Part shown: positions 7,288-15,948 of the stretch, piece by piece
Layout of the letters: each line of letters starts with the position of its first letter
Numbering within the stretch: position 1 is the stretch's first letter
Assembly: GCA_038207565.1 (NCBI GenBank)
Contig: JBBQZQ010000014.1
Location: 1-64,000, forward strand
DNA length: 64,000 bases
Source: JALZAI01 sp038207565
GTDB lineage: Bacteria; Actinomycetota; Actinomycetes; Mycobacteriales; Jatrophihabitantaceae
Reading direction: 5' to 3'
Made by a program: the position numbers and the translations under genes
The notes under the pieces: generated by a model
What the model was told of the DNA's origin: nothing
Database searches by the model: none
What the model saw: only the letters and a program-made list of their open reading frames with translations

Positions 7288-9288
7288 ATGGCGTACTTCG
7301 TCACGGGCGCGACGGGCTTTATCGGACGCTTCCTCCTGGCTCGGCTGCTCGAGCGAGAGGGCACGATCTACGCCCTGTGCCGGGCGAGTTCGCTCGACAA
7401 GCTGGATGAACTGCGCGAGCGGCTCGGTACCGACGACAAGCGCGTCGTGGCCGTCGTCGGCGACCTACGCGAACCACGGCTGGGACTGCGCGCCGACCAG
7501 ATCGAGACGCTGGACGGCCAGATCGAACACCTCTTCCACCTCGCCGCGATCTACGATCTCACTGCCGACGCCGACAGCCAGCGCGTGGCCAATGTGGAGG
7601 GCACGAGACATGCCGTCCAGCTTGCCGCGGCAGTCCACGCTTCGCATTTCCACCAGGCCAGCTCGATCGCGGCTGCGGGCCTCTATCAGGGCGTGTTCAC
7701 CGAGGACATGTTCGACGAGGCCACCGACGTCGACAACAACGCCTACTACGCGACCAAGCACGAGTCCGAGGGCGTGGTGCGGCGCGAGAGCAGCGTGCCG
7801 TGGCGCGTCTACCGGCCGGGCGCCGTGGTCGGTCACTCCGAGACCGGCGAGATCGACAAGATCGACGGGCCTTACTACTTCTTCCGCACCATCCAGCGCC
7901 TGCGCGGCGTGATGCCCTCCTGGCTGCGCTACGTCGGAATCGAGGGCGGGCCCATCAACCTCGTCCCCGTCGACTACGTCGCCCAGGCGATGGACTACCT
8001 CGCCCACCAGCCCGGCCTCGACGGCCGCACCTTCCACCTGACCGACCCCGAGCCCATGACGGTCGGGCAGATGACCAATGCCTTCGCCAAGGCCGCGGGG
8101 GCGCCGCAGTCCGCGGTGAACGTCGACACCAAGCTGTTCGACCTGATTCCGAAGTCGCTGCGCCAGATCGCGGGGCGCGTGCCCGGACCGAGGCTGGCGA
8201 GCGACCTCGTCCTCGCCGAGCTGGGGATCCCGCGCGAAGTGTTGCACTACATCGACTACCCCACCGTTTTCGATTCGACCAAGACGCAGCAGGCCTTGAG
8301 CGGCTCCGGCATCTCCGTACCGCCGCTGGCCACCTACGCGCAGACCCTCTGGGAGTACTGGGAGCGCACGTACAGCCCGGACCGGCGCAAGGACAAGCAA
8401 CTGGCCCGCGCCATCAAGGGCAAGACCGTGTTGATCACCGGGGCGTCCTCCGGTATCGGGCGGGCCACAGCACTACGGGTCGGTGCCGCTGGCGGCAAGG
8501 TCATCCTGGTGGCGCGCGGGGTCGAGAAGCTGGAGCAGACGAGGCTGGAGATCGAGGCTGTCGGCGGCGTCTCATACGTGCACCGGTGCGACCTGTCCGA
8601 CATGAGCGACATCGAGCGGATGGCCAAGGAGGTGCTGCAGGAACACGGTCGTGTCGACGTGCTGGTGAACAACGCGGGCCGCTCGATCCGTCGCTCCATC
8701 GCGCTGTCCTACGACCGCTTCCACGACTTCGAGCGGACGATGCAGCTGAACTACTTCGGTGCGGTACGGCTCGTGCTCACGCTGCTGCCTGTCATGCGCC
8801 AGCCGTCTCCGGACGGGCGCAAGGGCGGTCAGATCATCAACGTCAGCTCGATCGGTGTGCAGACCAACACGCCGCGCTTCTCCGCCTACGTGGCTTCGAA
8901 GGCGGCTTTGGACGCGTTCTCGCGCTGCATCGCGTCCGAGGTCGTCGACGACGACGTGTACCTGACCACGATCCACATGCCACTCGTGCGCACGCCGATG
9001 ATCGCACCCACGACGATGTACGACCGGTTCCCGACCATGTCCCCGACCGACGCCGCGAACATGATCTGCAAGGCGATGATCCGCAAACCGAAGAAGATGG
9101 GGACGACGCTGGGCAATGTCGGGGAGCTGGCCTACCAGGTGTCGCCGCGCGGCGTGGATCTGATCCTGAACTACGGGTACAAGGCGTTCCCGGATTCCAA
9201 GGCTGCACGCGGTGACCGGACCCGGCAGGCCGAGCCGTCGAGTGAGAGCGTCGCGTTCGCGCACATTCTGCGCGGTGTGCACTGGTAG
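7288..9288 (+). CDS. Two-domain SDR, acyl-CoA-reductase-like (AcrA1 type)
   Basis: 666 aa. The N-terminal half is an extended SDR/male-sterility-type domain (TGATGFIG at 6-13; catalytic YYATK) as in NAD_binding_4 reductases; the C-terminal half is a classical SDR (TGASSGIG near 384, NNAG, YVASK near 533). This tandem layout is that of mycobacterial Rv3391/AcrA1, annotated as a multifunctional acyl-CoA reductase that makes fatty alcohols or aldehydes for wax-type lipids. ATG 7288 follows GAGGGAGAAACAGG; an in-frame GTG at 7177 lies inside the terminator hairpin and is rejected. Both active sites look intact. Substrate inferred. Confidence 0.85.
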   Translation: MAYFVTGATGFIGRFLLARLLEREGTIYALCRASSLDKLDELRERLGTDDKRVVAVVGDLREPRLGLRADQIETLDGQIEHLFHLAAIYDLTADADSQRVANVEGTRHAVQLAAAVHASHFHQASSIAAAGLYQGVFTEDMFDEATDVDNNAYYATKHESEGVVRRESSVPWRVYRPGAVVGHSETGEIDKIDGPYYFFRTIQRLRGVMPSWLRYVGIEGGPINLVPVDYVAQAMDYLAHQPGLDGRTFHLTDPEPMTVGQMTNAFAKAAGAPQSAVNVDTKLFDLIPKSLRQIAGRVPGPRLASDLVLAELGIPREVLHYIDYPTVFDSTKTQQALSGSGISVPPLATYAQTLWEYWERTYSPDRRKDKQLARAIKGKTVLITGASSGIGRATALRVGAAGGKVILVARGVEKLEQTRLEIEAVGGVSYVHRCDLSDMSDIERMAKEVLQEHGRVDVLVNNAGRSIRRSIALSYDRFHDFERTMQLNYFGAVRLVLTLLPVMRQPSPDGRKGGQIINVSSIGVQTNTPRFSAYVASKAALDAFSRCIASEVVDDDVYLTTIHMPLVRTPMIAPTTMYDRFPTMSPTDAANMICKAMIRKPKKMGTTLGNVGELAYQVSPRGVDLILNYGYKAFPDSKAARGDRTRQAEPSSESVAFAHILRGVHW

Positions 9289-9334
9289 CCGGCGCGGGTC
9301 ACTGACGGGCCGCGGGATCGTGCAGGGCGGTCCG

Positions 9335-9340
9335 TAGGAT
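9335..9340 (+). promoter_or_regulatory. -10 box for nadD (leaderless type)
   Basis: TAGGAT ends 7 nt before ATG 9348. Confidence 0.5.
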
Positions 9341-9347
9341 CGCGGCC

Positions 9348-9944
9348 ATGGCTGACGCGCCCCCTCCCCGGGTCGGCATCATGGGCGGAACCTTCGACCC
9401 GATCCACCACGGCCACCTCGTCGCCGCGTCCGAAGTGGCCTCGCTGTTCCACCTGGACGAGGTCATCTTCGTCCCGACCGGCGAACCCTGGCAGAAGTCG
9501 GCGCGTCGGGTCAGCCCCGCCGAACACCGCTACCTGATGACGGTCATCGCGACCGCGTCCAACCCGCGCTTCTGGGTGAGCCGTGCCGACATCGACCGTG
9601 CCGGCCCGACGTACACGATCGACACCATCCGCGACATCGGTGAGCTGCGACCCGATGCCGACCTGTACTTCATCACGGGTGCGGACGCCCTCGCCCAGAT
9701 CCTGTCGTGGAAGGATGCCGGGGACGCGCTGAAGCTGGCCCACTTCGTCGGTGTCACCAGGCCCGGGTACGAGCTGTCCGACGACCACCTGCCCATTGAC
9801 TCGGTGACCCTGCTCGACGTGCCGGCGATGGCGATCTCGTCCAGCGGTTGCCGTGAACGCGTCCGCGACAATCGTCCGGTCTGGTACCTCGTGCCGGACG
9901 GCGTAGTGCAGTACCTCAACAAGCACGCCCTTTACCGCCCGTAG
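9348..9944 (+). CDS. nadD: Nicotinate-nucleotide adenylyltransferase
   Basis: 198 aa. Transfers AMP to nicotinate mononucleotide in NAD synthesis. Nucleotidyl-transferase signature GGTFDPIHHGHL (about 14-25, HxGH motif) and the C-terminal ISSSGCRERV corresponding to the SSTxxR motif. Length normal for actinobacteria. First gene of the conserved nadD-rsfS-gpgP run; a TAGGAT box right before the ATG suggests its own leaderless transcript. Confidence 0.96.
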   Translation: MADAPPPRVGIMGGTFDPIHHGHLVAASEVASLFHLDEVIFVPTGEPWQKSARRVSPAEHRYLMTVIATASNPRFWVSRADIDRAGPTYTIDTIRDIGELRPDADLYFITGADALAQILSWKDAGDALKLAHFVGVTRPGYELSDDHLPIDSVTLLDVPAMAISSSGCRERVRDNRPVWYLVPDGVVQYLNKHALYRP

Positions 9945-9947
9945 ATT
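9942..9947 (+). promoter_or_regulatory. -10 box for rsfS (leaderless type)
   Basis: TAGATT overlaps the nadD stop codon and ends 7 nt before GTG 9955. It argues for GTG 9955 over TTG 9946. Confidence 0.5.
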
Positions 9948-9954
9948 GGACAGA

Positions 9955-10350
9955 GTGACCGCCACTGACGAAGCCCGCGAGCTCGCCCACGTCGCCGCGC
10001 AGGCCGCGGCCGACAAGCTCGCCTCAGACATCGTGCTCATCGACGTCAGCGAGCGGCTCGCGATCACCGATGTTTTCGTCGTGGCCACTGGCAACACCGA
10101 GCGCCAGGTCGAAGCGATCGTCGACGAGGTCGAGGAGAAGATGCGGCTGTCCGGCTCGAAGCCGATCCGGCGGGAGGGTCGCCGCGACGGGCGCTGGGTG
10201 CTGCTCGACTACGGCGATGTCGTGGTGCACGTCCAGCACGCCGAGGAGCGTGTCTTCTACGCCCTCGAACGGCTCTGGAAAGACTGTCCGTTCATCCCCT
10301 TCACCGACCGCGCGGTGGCAGGTGGTGCGGCGGACGACGGCACGGCATGA
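9955..10350 (+). CDS. rsfS: Ribosome silencing factor RsfS
   Basis: 131 aa from GTG 9955 (TTG 9946 would add 3 residues and sits in the -10 box). RsfS/DUF143 fold: SDIVLIDVSERLAITDVFVVATGNTERQV, RREGRRDGRWVLLDYGDVVVHV and YALERLWKD are the family's conserved blocks. It binds L14 and blocks subunit joining during starvation. Its stop overlaps the gpgP start as ATGA, so the pair is coupled. Confidence 0.95.
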   Translation: MTATDEARELAHVAAQAAADKLASDIVLIDVSERLAITDVFVVATGNTERQVEAIVDEVEEKMRLSGSKPIRREGRRDGRWVLLDYGDVVVHVQHAEERVFYALERLWKDCPFIPFTDRAVAGGAADDGTA

Positions 10351-11021
10351 CCGCCCGGCATGTGCTGCTACTGCGCCACGGTCGCACAGCATGGAACGCG
10401 GAGCGCCGCTTCCAGGGCCAGGCCGATCCACCCCTCGACGACGTCGGCCGCGCGCAGGCCTATGAGGTCGCGGCGATCATCGCGGCACTGGAACCCTCGG
10501 TCCTCGTTACTTCCGACGCCGTCCGCGCGATGCAGACCGCCGAGCGGGTGGCGACCGCGACCGGGCTCGCGATGCGCGTGGAGCCGCGGCTGCGCGAACG
10601 ATCGCTCGGGCACTGGGAGGGTCTGACCCGCGACGAGGTCGCCGAGCGGTTCCCGGACGAGTTCGCCGATTGGGTGGCCGGTCGCGACGTGAGCCGGCGC
10701 GGCGGAGAGACCCGCGACCAGGTCGCCGCGCGTGCGTCGGCGGCGTTCGATGAACTGCCGGAGGTGCGCGCCGCCGTTCTCGTCACGCACAGCGCGACCG
10801 CAATGGCGCTGTGCAATCAGTTGCTCGGCATGGACCAGCAGCTGCATGTGCTCGGCCCCCTGGCCAACTGTCATTGGTCCGAGCTGACCGTCGACGCACA
10901 CGACGGCGTTCGCTCGGTGTGGCGATTGCGCGGGCACAACCTGGGCGCCCCCGGCGCCGTAGTCCCGCAGCCGATGCGCACCGATTCTGACGGCTCCGAC
11001 GCCCCGGATGCGGATGCCTGA
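10347..11021 (+). CDS. gpgP: Glucosyl-3-phosphoglycerate phosphatase-like histidine phosphatase
   Basis: 224 aa. Histidine-phosphatase fold with the catalytic LLRHGRTAWN (8-17; His 11), the acid-base Glu region RSLGHWEGLT and the second His in LVTHSATAMAL. Position directly after nadD-rsfS is that of mycobacterial Rv2419c/GpgP, which dephosphorylates glucosyl-3-phosphoglycerate on the route to methylglucose lipopolysaccharides. The fold is certain; the GpgP substrate is inferred from synteny, and a generic phosphoglycerate-mutase-like phosphatase is the alternative. Confidence 0.82.
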   Translation: MTARHVLLLRHGRTAWNAERRFQGQADPPLDDVGRAQAYEVAAIIAALEPSVLVTSDAVRAMQTAERVATATGLAMRVEPRLRERSLGHWEGLTRDEVAERFPDEFADWVAGRDVSRRGGETRDQVAARASAAFDELPEVRAAVLVTHSATAMALCNQLLGMDQQLHVLGPLANCHWSELTVDAHDGVRSVWRLRGHNLGAPGAVVPQPMRTDSDGSDAPDADA

Positions 11022-11203
11022 AACCACCCGCCGGGGATGTGTCCGGTTTGTCCGACCATTTTCCCGGTATTCCGCAGGAGGTCGGACGCCACACCGACAC
11101 CGTCGTGGCGGCTGGGATTCGTAGCACTTACAGTGGAAGTCGGTGCCCCCGCGCCCGGCGGCGACGGACGGCGGGCGCGGGGCGAGCACCTACGGTCGGC
11201 GGG

Positions 11204-11209
11204 TACGCT
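11204..11209 (+). promoter_or_regulatory. -10 box of the leuS leader transcript
   Basis: TACGCT ends 6 nt before ATG 11216 of the leader peptide, so transcript and leader peptide would start together. Confidence 0.5.
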
Positions 11210-11215
11210 GGGCGC

Positions 11216-11251
11216 ATGGACAGGCGGTTGCTGCTTCGGCCGCCGCGCTGA
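11216..11251 (+). CDS. Leucine-codon leader peptide for leuS
   Basis: 12 codons: MDRRLLLRPPR-stop, with three successive Leu codons (TTG CTG CTT). It is preceded by a -10 box at leaderless spacing and followed after 24 nt by a terminator-type hairpin, then leuS. This is the classic arrangement for ribosome-mediated attenuation: ribosomes stalling on Leu codons when charged tRNA-Leu is scarce would favour an alternative fold and read-through into leuS. The peptide's 3' end (CGCGCTG, 11244-11250) can pair with CAGCGCG (11266-11272), a plausible 1:2 stem. Translation itself is not shown by sequence. Confidence 0.68.
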   Translation: MDRRLLLRPPR

Positions 11252-11275
11252 CACCGAGTTCTGGCCAGCGCGGCC

Positions 11276-11310
11276 GAGCCTCTGCGAGTTTCGCGGAGGC
11301 TCTTGTTGTG
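11276..11310 (+). terminator. leuS attenuator terminator
   Basis: GAGCCTCTGCG (11276-11286), loop AGTTT, CGCGGAGGCTC (11292-11302): an 11-bp stem with one G-U pair, followed by TTGTTGTG. A competing stem is possible between CGCGG (11269-11273) and CTGCG (11282-11286), which would break the terminator's 5' arm. Confidence 0.68.
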
Positions 11311-11375
11311 TCCGAAGCATCGCGTCCGGTCCGCACTCGGAAGCGAGCAGTTCCATTCGAGGGAGTACACGAGCG

Positions 11376-14228
11376 ATGAGTACCAGCGAGGACATCCCGC
11401 GCTTCCGTTACACCGCAGCGCTGGCCGACTCCATCGAGACGATGTGGCAGGAGCGCTGGGCGCGTGAGGGAACGTTCAACGCGCCGAACCCGGTCGGACC
11501 GCTGGCCGAGGGCTTCGACCGGGTCGCGATCCGCGATCACGCGTACGTGATGGACATGTTCCCCTATCCCTCCGGGGCCGGACTGCACGTAGGGCATCCG
11601 CTGGGTTACATCGGGACCGACGTGTATGCACGCTACCTCCGCATGCGCGGCGCGAATGTTTTGCACACTATGGGCTTCGACGCGTTCGGACTGCCCGCAG
11701 AGCAGTTCGCGGTGCAGACCGGACAGCACCCGCGCACCACCACCTACGCCAACATCGAGGTCTTCCTGCGTCAGTTGCGCCGGCTGGGCCTGGGCCACGA
11801 CGAGCGACGCCGCTTCGCCACGACCGATCCGCAGTACTACCGCTGGACGCAGTGGATCTTTCTGCAGATCTTCAATGCGTGGTACGACGCCGACCTGGAC
11901 AGGGCACGTCCGATCGGCGAACTGATCGCCGAACTGGACGCAGGCACCCGCCGGCCGGCATCGGACACCAATCCCTTCGCTCGGCCCTGGGCGGAGCTGA
12001 GCGACGTCGAGAAGCGCCAGGTCGTCGACAAGCACCGCTTGGCGTACCGGTCCGAGGCGACGGTCAACTGGGCTCCCGGGCTGGGCACGGTCTTGTCCAA
12101 CGAGGAGGTCACTGCCGACGGGCGCAGCGAGCGTGGCAACGTCCCCGTCTTCCGCCGGCCGTTGGCCCAGTGGATGTTGCGCATCACCGCCTACGCCGAC
12201 AGGCTGATCGGCGACCTGGACCAGATCGACTGGCCGGAGAAGGTGCGCACCATGCAACGAAACTGGATCGGGCGCTCGCACGGCGCGCACGTCCGCTTCC
12301 CGGTCGAGGGCGACGAGATCGAGGTGTTCACCACCCGTCCGGACACGTTGTTCGGCGCGACGTACATGGTCTTGGCGCCCGAGCACCCGCTAGTCTCGAC
12401 GCTGACCGCCGATGCCTGGCCGGAGGGCACGAAGAGCGTGTGGACGGGCGGTCACGCCACGCCGGGCGAAGCGGTGCGCGCCTACCGCGAGTTCGCGGGA
12501 GCCAAGTCCGAGATCGACCGGCAGGGCGAGTCAAGACAGAAGACAGGCGTCTTCGTCGGATCGTTCGCGACCAACCCTGTCACCGGCGCGCCGATCCCGG
12601 TCTTCATCGCCGATTACGTGCTGATGGGTTACGGCACCGGTGCCATCATGGCCGTACCCGCGCAGGACGAACGGGACTGGGAGTTCGCCGAAATGTTTGA
12701 CCTGCCGATCGTGCGCACGGTGCAGCCGCCGGCAGGCTTCGACGGCAAGGCCTATGTCGGGGACGGGCCTGCGGTGAACTCATCGACCGACGGGCTGTCC
12801 CTGGACGGTTTGGGGGTGACCGAAGCGAAGGCCGCGATCATCGACTGGCTCGAGGACAAGGGCCGAGGGCGCGGCGCAACGACCTACCGGCTGCGCGACT
12901 GGCTGTTCTCACGCCAGCGCTACTGGGGTGAGCCGTTCCCCATCGTGTTCGACGAGGACGATCTGCCGATCGCCGTGCCCGAGTCGATGCTGCCGGTCGA
13001 ACTGCCGGAGACAGACGACTTCTCACCGAAATCGTTCCCGCCCGACGACGCCGAGTCGACTCCCGAGCCTCCGTTGGGCCGGCTGGAGGACTGGGTGCAT
13101 GTCGAACTGGATCTCGGCGACGGGCCGAAGAAGTACCGGCGTGAGACGAACACCATGCCGAACTGGGCGGGTTCCTGCTGGTACGAACTGCGCTATCTGG
13201 ATCCGACCAACACCGAATGCATCGTCGACCCTGCTGTCGAGCGGTACTGGATGGGCCCGAACGCCGACCGCCCGCTGGGCGGTGTGGAGCTGTATGTCGG
13301 CGGTGTCGAGCACGCGGTGCTGCACCTGCTGTACGCCCGTTTCTGGCACAAGGTCCTCTACGACCTCGGTTACCTGTCGTCGTCCGAGCCGTTTCATCGT
13401 TTGGTGAACCAAGGCATGCTGCAACTGCCGGCGTACACGAACAAGGACGGTTTCTACGTCGAGGCGTCCGACGTCGAGGAACGCGACGGTGGCTTCTTCT
13501 TCGGCGGCGAGCCGGTGAACGTCGAGTTCGGCAAGATCGGCAAGAGCCTCAAGAATGTGGTGACGCCCGACCAGTTCATCGAGAACTTCGGCGCCGACAC
13601 ATTCCGCCTGTTCGAGATGTTCAGCGGGCCGTTGGAGCAGTCGCGTCCCTGGGACGCGAAGGCCATCGTGGGGCCGTACCGGTTGCTGCAGCGCATCTGG
13701 CGGGTCGTGGTGGACGAGGCGACCGGCGAGACGCACGTCACCGACGGTGCCGTGCCCGAGGACTTGAATCGCCTGCTGCACAAGGCGATCCACTCGGTGC
13801 GTGACGGTTACGAGACATTGCGGTTCAACACCTCGATCGCGCGGATCACTGAGCTGAACAACGCGGTGACGCAGACCTACCCACACGGTGGGACGCCTCG
13901 CGCGCTGGCCGAGCAGTTGGTCCTGATGGTGGCGCCGATGGCGCCGCACATCGCCGATGAGCTGTGGTCGCTACTGGGCCATGCGAAGTCCCTGGCGTGG
14001 GAGGAGTTCCCGGTCGCCGATCCCGCACTGCTGGTCGACGACACCGTCGAGGTACCCGTACAGGTCAATGGCAAGGTCCGCTCGAAGATCACGGTTGCGG
14101 CCGGTGCCGATGCGGCGGCGTTGGAAGCGGCGGCGCGCGCGGACGCGAAGATCGCCGCGTTGCTCCAGGGTCGCGATACGTTGCGGGTCGTAGCCGTCCC
14201 CGGGCGCCTGGTGAACCTGGTCGTCTGA
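11376..14228 (+). CDS. leuS: Leucyl-tRNA synthetase
   Basis: 950 aa class I synthetase. HIGH-like HVGHPLG near 70, a CP1 editing domain with the T-rich and aspartate motifs, WAGSCWYELRYLDP, and the KMSKS-like GKIGKSLKN near 718-726; a C-terminal anticodon/LSD region follows. It charges tRNA-Leu and edits norvaline and isoleucine. ATG 11376 has GAGGGAG 10 nt upstream (11359-11365); an in-frame GTG at 11037 lies upstream of the leader peptide and is rejected. Expression is probably controlled by the leader at 11204-11310. degV follows 3 nt downstream. Confidence 0.96.
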   Translation: MSTSEDIPRFRYTAALADSIETMWQERWAREGTFNAPNPVGPLAEGFDRVAIRDHAYVMDMFPYPSGAGLHVGHPLGYIGTDVYARYLRMRGANVLHTMGFDAFGLPAEQFAVQTGQHPRTTTYANIEVFLRQLRRLGLGHDERRRFATTDPQYYRWTQWIFLQIFNAWYDADLDRARPIGELIAELDAGTRRPASDTNPFARPWAELSDVEKRQVVDKHRLAYRSEATVNWAPGLGTVLSNEEVTADGRSERGNVPVFRRPLAQWMLRITAYADRLIGDLDQIDWPEKVRTMQRNWIGRSHGAHVRFPVEGDEIEVFTTRPDTLFGATYMVLAPEHPLVSTLTADAWPEGTKSVWTGGHATPGEAVRAYREFAGAKSEIDRQGESRQKTGVFVGSFATNPVTGAPIPVFIADYVLMGYGTGAIMAVPAQDERDWEFAEMFDLPIVRTVQPPAGFDGKAYVGDGPAVNSSTDGLSLDGLGVTEAKAAIIDWLEDKGRGRGATTYRLRDWLFSRQRYWGEPFPIVFDEDDLPIAVPESMLPVELPETDDFSPKSFPPDDAESTPEPPLGRLEDWVHVELDLGDGPKKYRRETNTMPNWAGSCWYELRYLDPTNTECIVDPAVERYWMGPNADRPLGGVELYVGGVEHAVLHLLYARFWHKVLYDLGYLSSSEPFHRLVNQGMLQLPAYTNKDGFYVEASDVEERDGGFFFGGEPVNVEFGKIGKSLKNVVTPDQFIENFGADTFRLFEMFSGPLEQSRPWDAKAIVGPYRLLQRIWRVVVDEATGETHVTDGAVPEDLNRLLHKAIHSVRDGYETLRFNTSIARITELNNAVTQTYPHGGTPRALAEQLVLMVAPMAPHIADELWSLLGHAKSLAWEEFPVADPALLVDDTVEVPVQVNGKVRSKITVAAGADAAALEAAARADAKIAALLQGRDTLRVVAVPGRLVNLVV

Positions 14229-14231
14229 GCC

Positions 14232-15071
14232 ATGGCCACGGCGATCGTCACGGATTCGACGGCGTACCTACCGCAGGGCGCGGCTGCCGCGGGCGTCCGG
14301 GTCGTCCCGTTGCGTGTGCAGCTCGGCTCGCGCACTGCGATCGACGGGGTGGACGTGACGGCCGACGACGTGGTTGCCGCGCTTCGTGAGCACGTGCGGG
14401 TCAGCACGTCGCGCCCCGCGCCGGCGGAGTTCGCCGCGGCCTACCGCGCGTGCTTGGCTGCCGGAGCGGACAACGTCGTCTCGATCCATCTGGCGTCCGC
14501 GCTGTCGGGTACGTGGGAGTCGGCGGTGCTGGCCTCGCAGGACTTCGGTTACGGCGTTGTACGGGTCGTGGACTCACGCGCGACCGCGATGGGCCTCGGC
14601 TGGGCCGTCCTTGCGGCGGCCGCGGCAGCCCATGACGGTGCGTCGGCGGCCGAGGTGCAGGGTGCGGCGACCGCGGTGATCGACCGCACCCGCACGCTCT
14701 TCTACGTGGACACGCTCGAATTCCTGCGGCGGGGCGGGCGGATCGGCACGGCTGCATCCCTGCTCGCGACGTCGTTGTCGGTCAAGCCGCTGCTGCAGAT
14801 GGTCGAGGGGCAGATCGTCGGCCTGGAGAAGGTTCGCACGTCGTCCAAGGCGATCAGCCGGCTCGTGTGGCTGACGCGTGAGGCTGCGGGCGACGGTGCG
14901 GTCGACGTCGCCGTGCATCACCTCGCCGCACTGGCCCGCGCCGAGGGGGTGGCCGAGCAGTTGCGTGCCGCCCTGCCTCAGCTGGGCGACCTGCACGTCG
15001 GCGAGCTGGGACCGGTACTGGGCGCGCACCTGGGTCCGGGCGTGATCGGGACGGTCGTCGTCCGACGCTAG
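14232..15071 (+). CDS. DegV-family fatty-acid-binding protein
   Basis: 279 aa. Opens TAIVTDSTAYLP, the DegV entry motif, with SRPAPAEFAAAY (SxPsp motif), SALSGTWESA and VVDSRATAMGLG. Family members (FakB type) bind a fatty acid for a kinase; actinobacterial partners are not established. Position next to leuS/gpgP matches mycobacterial Rv2417c. Starts 3 nt after leuS and so is likely co-transcribed. Confidence 0.92.
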   Translation: MATAIVTDSTAYLPQGAAAAGVRVVPLRVQLGSRTAIDGVDVTADDVVAALREHVRVSTSRPAPAEFAAAYRACLAAGADNVVSIHLASALSGTWESAVLASQDFGYGVVRVVDSRATAMGLGWAVLAAAAAAHDGASAAEVQGAATAVIDRTRTLFYVDTLEFLRRGGRIGTAASLLATSLSVKPLLQMVEGQIVGLEKVRTSSKAISRLVWLTREAAGDGAVDVAVHHLAALARAEGVAEQLRAALPQLGDLHVGELGPVLGAHLGPGVIGTVVVRR

Positions 15072-15197
15072 CTTGCTCGGTCCGTTGTACGCACCGGCGT
15101 ATACCACGAGGGCCCGACCGTCCGGTTGTCCAGTCCACAGGCGAGCGCGCTATCCCCAGCTGGGGCTCAGCATCAGCGTCGGCGGGCCGTGCGCGCC

Positions 15198-15203
15198 TAG
15201 CGT
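15198..15203 (+). promoter_or_regulatory. -10 box for comEA (leaderless type)
   Basis: TAGCGT ends 7 nt before GTG 15211 and decides that start. Confidence 0.45.
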
Positions 15204-15210
15204 CGTTGCG

Positions 15211-15948
15211 GTGTTGGGGGAGCGGGCGCGAGTTGCGGGCCGAGTGCGCGAACTGCTCGGGGTGCCCCCGCCGGAGTCATCGCCGCGCTTGCGTTGGAAT
15301 CCGGGCCGAGGCGGTGCCGCCGCGGTCGGTGTGGTCGTGATGGTGGTCATCGCAGTGACGACGTGGTGGGTGATGACGTCGCGGCCGCAATCGGTTCCGG
15401 TGACCGCGAGCACGCCGCGCAGGTCCGGGATGTCCCCACTGTCGGCCGCGCCCCTGCCGGGATCGTCGGCGGAACCAGCCCGCACTCCGTCCGCCTCGCC
15501 GGCGCTGCTGGTCGTGGACGTGAACGGCAAGGTCGTGCATCCGGGTGTCTACCGACTGCCGCCCGGGTCACGGGTGTACGACGCGGTCGAAGCGGCGGGG
15601 GGCGTTCGTCCGGGTGTGGACACGGTGTCGCTGAATCTGGCTGCGCCGCTGCAGGATGGGCAACAGATCGTGGTCGGCAGACCGGCGGCGGCGCAGTCCG
15701 CTCCGGCCATCGGTGGTGCGACTGGCGCGGCACCTGCCGGGTCCACCGCGCCGACGGTGCCGCTCGATCTGAACACCGCGACCCCGGAGCAGCTGGACAC
15801 GCTGCCTGGGGTGGGGCCGGTACTCGCGCAGCACATCCTCGACTGGCGTACCCAGCACGGGCAGTTCACCAGCGTCACCCAGCTCAACGACGTGTCCGGG
15901 ATCGGTGAGGTGAAGTTCGCCGACCTTCGTGAGCTGGTCACGGTGTGA
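15211..15948 (+). CDS. comEA: ComEA-like DNA-binding protein
   Basis: 245 aa from GTG 15211. A basic N-terminal stretch, one membrane segment (about 33-51), a Pro/Ser-rich linker, a SLBB domain (VVDVNGKVVHPGVYRLPPGS) and C-terminal double helix-hairpin-helix (DLNTATPEQLDTLPGVGPVL). ComEA holds incoming dsDNA at the outer face of the membrane. An in-frame TTG at 15073 would add 46 residues with no membrane or domain content. GTGA overlap couples it to comEC. Confidence 0.9.
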   Translation: MLGERARVAGRVRELLGVPPPESSPRLRWNPGRGGAAAVGVVVMVVIAVTTWWVMTSRPQSVPVTASTPRRSGMSPLSAAPLPGSSAEPARTPSASPALLVVDVNGKVVHPGVYRLPPGSRVYDAVEAAGGVRPGVDTVSLNLAAPLQDGQQIVVGRPAAAQSAPAIGGATGAAPAGSTAPTVPLDLNTATPEQLDTLPGVGPVLAQHILDWRTQHGQFTSVTQLNDVSGIGEVKFADLRELVTV

